Shown piece after piece: positions 7,867-10,205 of a stretch of DNA of 10,205 nt. The notes beneath the pieces were generated by a model, which searched no databases, was not told the origin of the DNA, and was given only the letters and a program-made list of their open reading frames with translations. A program made the translations under genes and the position numbers. Origin of the DNA: Gammaproteobacteria bacterium (GTDB lineage Bacteria > Pseudomonadota > Gammaproteobacteria > Chromatiales > Chromatiaceae); assembly GCA_030625445.1 (NCBI GenBank), contig DAOUQU010000035.1, positions 1-10,205 of the forward strand, in the 5' to 3' direction. Every line of letters starts with the position of its first letter. The stretch's first letter is position 1.

Positions 7867-8503
7867 TGTTCTCTCCCACTGCTTCACTCAGTTGATCCAG
7901 CAAGTTTTTGATAGTAGCGTGCTTCATTTTCCAGGACGCCTTGTTGACAATCAGGCGCGAACTGATATCGGCAATATGCTCCAGTGGAACCAGACCATTG
8001 GCTTTGAGGGTATTGCCGGATTCCACCAGATCAACGATCACATCGGCAAGCCCTGCCAGCGGCGCCAGCTCCATGGCGCCGTAGAGCTTGATGATTTCGA
8101 CCTGTTGTCCACGCTGTGCAAAAAACCGCTCCGTCGTATGCACATACTTGGAGGCGATGCGCACTCGATCGCCGTCATAGCTTGCATCCGGCTTGCCGGC
8201 CACCATCATGCGGCAGCGCGCAATCTTCAGATCCAGTGGCTCGTAGAGGCCTTCACTGCCATGCTCCATGAGCACATCCTTGCCGGCAACGCCCACATCT
8301 GCGGCGCCCCACTGCACATAGGTGGGAACATCCGTGGCGCGTATCACCACCAGCTTGATATGTTCATGATTGGTGTCCAGAATCAACTTGCGGCTGGTCA
8401 CGGGATCATCCACCGGCTCGATGCCGGCATGCGCCAGCAGCGGCAGCGTATCCTTGTAGATGCGCCCCTTGGAGAGGGCGATCGTCAGCGGCATTTCACG
8501 CAT
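7859..8503 (-). CDS. hisG: ATP phosphoribosyltransferase catalytic subunit, short form (HisG-S)
   Basis: Catalyses the first committed step of histidine synthesis, joining ATP and PRPP into phosphoribosyl-ATP. The 214 residues contain the catalytic core only: ALSKGRI (9-15), GAADVGVAGKDVL (67-78) and the PRPP-binding stretch DLVESGNTLKANGL (158-171). The roughly 80-residue C-terminal histidine-binding domain of long HisG is absent. Short forms are known to assemble with HisZ, a catalytically dead histidyl-tRNA-synthetase paralog that supplies regulation; no hisZ lies in this window. I chose the ATG at 8503 because AGGGG sits eight bases upstream. A TTG at 8509 and an ATG at 8494 are also in frame. 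It begins two bases after the murA stop and its end overlaps hisD by eight bases. Confidence 0.95.
   Translation of the reverse strand: MREMPLTIALSKGRIYKDTLPLLAHAGIEPVDDPVTSRKLILDTNHEHIKLVVIRATDVPTYVQWGAADVGVAGKDVLMEHGSEGLYEPLDLKIARCRMMVAGKPDASYDGDRVRIASKYVHTTERFFAQRGQQVEIIKLYGAMELAPLAGLADVIVDLVESGNTLKANGLVPLEHIADISSRLIVNKASWKMKHATIKNLLDQLSEAVGENNG
7873..7876 (-). promoter_or_regulatory. Ribosome-binding site that sets the hisD start
   Basis: GGAG on the minus strand inside the last codons of hisG, six bases before the ATG at 7866. It favours that ATG over the in-frame GTG at 7887. Confidence 0.7.
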
Positions 8504-8505
8504 GA

Positions 8506-9768
8506 TCAACGCCCCTCGACCCGGCGTATGCGTGCGCCAAGACCGGAGAGTTTCTCTTCGATATTCTGGTATCCCCGGTCAACATGATAGATGCGATCGA
8601 CCAGGGTATCACGATCAGCCACCAGTCCGGCGATCACCAGGCTCGCCGAAGCGCGCAGATCCGTCGCCATCACCGGAGCTCCCTTGAGCTCCTCCAGACC
8701 AGTGCAGATCGCGGTATTGCCCTCGAGGCGAATATCCGCTCCCATGCGCTGCAGCTCGGGAATATGCATGAAACGATTCTCAAAGACTGTTTCAGTCACC
8801 ACCCCCACGCCCTCTGCAACCGCATTGAGCGTACAAAACTGTGCCTGCATATCGGTTGGAAATGCCGGATAGGGGTCGGTATGGATATCGACTGCCTGCG
8901 GGCGCTTTCCCTGCATATCCAACTCGATCCAGTCATCGCCTATCTTGATGACGGCTCCTGCTTCAGTCAGCTTGTGGAGTACAGCATCCAACGATGACGG
9001 ATCCGTATCTCGTGCACGAATCCTGCCGCGCGTCACTGCTGCGGCAACCAGAAAAGTGCCTGTCTCGATGCGATCAGGCATGACATTATAGGTCGCGCCA
9101 TGCAGTCTCTCCACGCCTTCGATAACAATCATATCGGTTCCGGCGCCTGAAATTTTCGCGCCCATGGCATTCAAGAAACCGGCGAGGTCGGCAACCTCAG
9201 GTTCGCGCGCGGCATTCTCGATAATGGTCTCGCCATCAGCCAGAGTTGCCGCCATCATCAGGTTTTCAGTGCCAGTAACAGTCACCATATCAAGCATCAG
9301 CTGCACTCCCTTGAGACGCTTTGCCGTAGCATGGATAAAACCGTTCTCAACCTCGATATTAGCACCCATGGCGCGCAATCCTTCGATATGCAGGTTGACC
9401 GGGCGTGCGCCGATGGCGCAGCCACCGGGCATGGAGACGATCGCCTCGCCAAAGCGGGCCAATGTAGGGCCCAGCACCAAAATCGAGGCGCGCATGGTTC
9501 TTACCAGGTCATAGGGCGCCTCATAACTCGTGATATTGCTGGCATCCACCTCGACCTGCATGTGGTCATCAACCGTGATCTGCGCACCCATATGGCCCAG
9601 CAGTGCAATGGTAGTGGTCACATCCTGCAGATGCGGAACATTGCCGACAGTGACAGGCTCTTCAGCCAGCAGAGTGGCCGCAAGAATAGGTAATGCCGCA
9701 TTCTTGGCGCCGGAGATACGCACATCGCCAGAGAGGCTGTTGCCGCCGGTAATCAGGAGTTTATCCAT
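8506..9768 (-). CDS. murA: UDP-N-acetylglucosamine 1-carboxyvinyltransferase
   Basis: Cytosolic enzyme that transfers enolpyruvate from PEP to UDP-GlcNAc, the first committed step of peptidoglycan synthesis and the target of fosfomycin. The 420 residues match the family (E. coli 419). Key residues are visible: K22-N23 in SGAKNAALPILA, R93 in TMRASILVLGP, the PEP/fosfomycin-reactive cysteine C117 in MPGGCAIGARP with R122, and the general-base Asp D306 in PAFPTDMQAQF. Having Cys rather than Asp at 117 predicts the ordinary fosfomycin-sensitive form. The start MDKLLITGG fits the E. coli N-terminus, although no clear Shine-Dalgarno sequence precedes it. It heads the run murA-hisG-hisD-hisC, an order also known in Pseudomonas, and has a candidate promoter at 9802-9830. 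Confidence 0.97.
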   Translation of the reverse strand: MDKLLITGGNSLSGDVRISGAKNAALPILAATLLAEEPVTVGNVPHLQDVTTTIALLGHMGAQITVDDHMQVEVDASNITSYEAPYDLVRTMRASILVLGPTLARFGEAIVSMPGGCAIGARPVNLHIEGLRAMGANIEVENGFIHATAKRLKGVQLMLDMVTVTGTENLMMAATLADGETIIENAAREPEVADLAGFLNAMGAKISGAGTDMIVIEGVERLHGATYNVMPDRIETGTFLVAAAVTRGRIRARDTDPSSLDAVLHKLTEAGAVIKIGDDWIELDMQGKRPQAVDIHTDPYPAFPTDMQAQFCTLNAVAEGVGVVTETVFENRFMHIPELQRMGADIRLEGNTAICTGLEELKGAPVMATDLRASASLVIAGLVADRDTLVDRIYHVDRGYQNIEEKLSGLGARIRRVEGR

Positions 9769-9801
9769 GAGAGATTGTGGGTTTCAGTGACAGAATCGCT
9801 A

Positions 9802-9830
9802 ATGATACTGGAAATAGCTGATACTCCCAA
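9802..9830 (-). promoter_or_regulatory. Candidate sigma-70 promoter for murA-hisGDC
   Basis: On the minus strand, TTGGGA (9825-9830; four of six -35 matches), a 17-base spacer, then TATCAT (9802-9807; five of six -10 matches). Transcription would begin around 9795, giving a leader of some 27 bases before murA. Spacing and position are right, and no gene lies immediately upstream on this strand within the window. No histidine-leader peptide or attenuator is visible, so regulation of these his genes is more likely through enzyme activity or another mechanism. Confidence 0.45.
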
Positions 9831-9863
9831 CTTTGACGAAGCCCCTGTACAATCCAAAAAATG

Positions 9864-9896
9864 CCCTCACCCCAATCCTCTACCGGAGGGAGAGGA
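9864..9896. repeat. Palindromic intergenic element, resembling dispersed CCCTCACCCC...GGGAGAGG repeats
   Basis: CCCTCACCCC (9864-9873) is followed by a stem: TCCTCT-A-CC (9876-9884) pairs with GG-G-AGAGGA (9888-9896) around a GGA loop, eight base pairs with one A-G mismatch. Sequences of this style recur between genes in many proteobacterial genomes, so this is probably one copy of a dispersed repeat. On the minus strand the stem is followed some 13 bases later by six Ts, too far for a standard terminator. It sits between the divergent murA and the gene at 9936. Only one copy is in the window, so its repeat status is from recognition, not shown here. Confidence 0.5.
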
Positions 9897-9935
9897 AGAT
9901 AATCGACAAATTCTGCGGAAGATTGTTATTCTGAA

Positions 9936-10205
9936 ATGATGAAACAGAGACTCAGACACAACTGCGCCGGCCTCCTGTTGCTGATGCTGTGTGCACCGCT
10001 CATGGCGGAGCAGCAGCTTGAATTGACGACCGTCGCCAACTCTCCTGACACCACGATTTCCGCTAGGATACTGAAAAAAGCCTACCATCGGCTCGGAATC
10101 GATATCAGCATCCTCGAACTACCCGCCAGCGAAGCCCTGCAACGCTCAAACAGTGGCTCAGCCGACGGCGAGGTGCAGCGCATCGACGGCATCTCCCGCA
10201 ACTTT
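9936..10205 (+). CDS. Exported protein, probable periplasmic solute-binding protein (3' end cut by window edge)
   Basis: The first 90 codons of a plus-strand gene. The N-terminus is a clear signal peptide: basic MMKQRLRH, hydrophobic AGLLLLMLCAPL, and a likely cleavage site after LMA, before EQQ. The mature part begins LELTTVANSPDTTISARILKKAYHRLGIDI, followed by a segment with a Gly/Ala/Asp-rich EALQRSNSGSADGEVQRIDG. This pattern (beta strand, helix with AY..LG, then a NG.aDGe.. turn) fits the bacterial extracellular solute-binding family 3 fold (PF00497 type), where such proteins bind amino acids or act as sensors. A Cys lies in the hydrophobic core (LMLCAPL), but a lipoprotein reading seems less likely than cleavage after LMA. 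Adjacent ATGs at 9936 and 9939 are both possible starts; GGAAG about 13 bases upstream is a weak ribosome site. The ligand cannot be told. Confidence 0.75.
   Translation, partial: MMKQRLRHNCAGLLLLMLCAPLMAEQQLELTTVANSPDTTISARILKKAYHRLGIDISILELPASEALQRSNSGSADGEVQRIDGISRNF

Noticed and set aside
9867..10088. A 73-codon minus-strand frame upstream of murA
   Set aside because: It overlaps the 5' end of the exported-protein gene in antisense, and its C-terminal SSSPSGRGLG is translation of the palindromic repeat, a common false ORF.

Overview
The window reads as chromosomal DNA from a gammaproteobacterium. The main evidence is the minus-strand order murA-hisG-hisD-hisC, an arrangement known from Pseudomonas and relatives, together with a short-form HisG that lacks the C-terminal regulatory domain. 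The genus cannot be fixed from the sequence alone. Almost all coding is on the minus strand; the only plus-strand gene is cut by the right edge.

Layout from right to left, which is the direction of transcription for most genes. At 9936-10205 (+) lies the 5' part of a secreted, probably solute-binding, protein. It is divergent from murA. The 167-bp gap between them holds a candidate murA promoter and a palindromic element resembling dispersed intergenic repeats. Next comes a tightly packed run: murA (peptidoglycan precursor synthesis), hisG, hisD and hisC (histidine steps 1, 9/10 and 7). Junctions are 2 nt, an 8-nt overlap and 3 nt, so they are probably cotranscribed. HisG would need a HisZ partner encoded elsewhere.

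Downstream of hisC are two tandem pentapeptide-repeat genes. Taking the second from its ribosome-binding site rather than its longest possible start, both proteins are exactly 284 residues. They align without gaps at roughly two thirds identity and share the same two interruptions of the repeat register. Each has its own leader (167 and 232 bp) and the same GGAG-N8-ATG start context. This duplicated pair is the least explained part of the window.

The left third (1-3224) is a large RND-family efflux permease on the minus strand, missing only its last C-terminal residues at the window edge. It has no membrane-fusion partner upstream; the gene before it is a pentapeptide-repeat gene. I see no tRNA, rRNA, CRISPR, insertion sequence or phage gene. 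The longest stretch without a gene is 232 bp.
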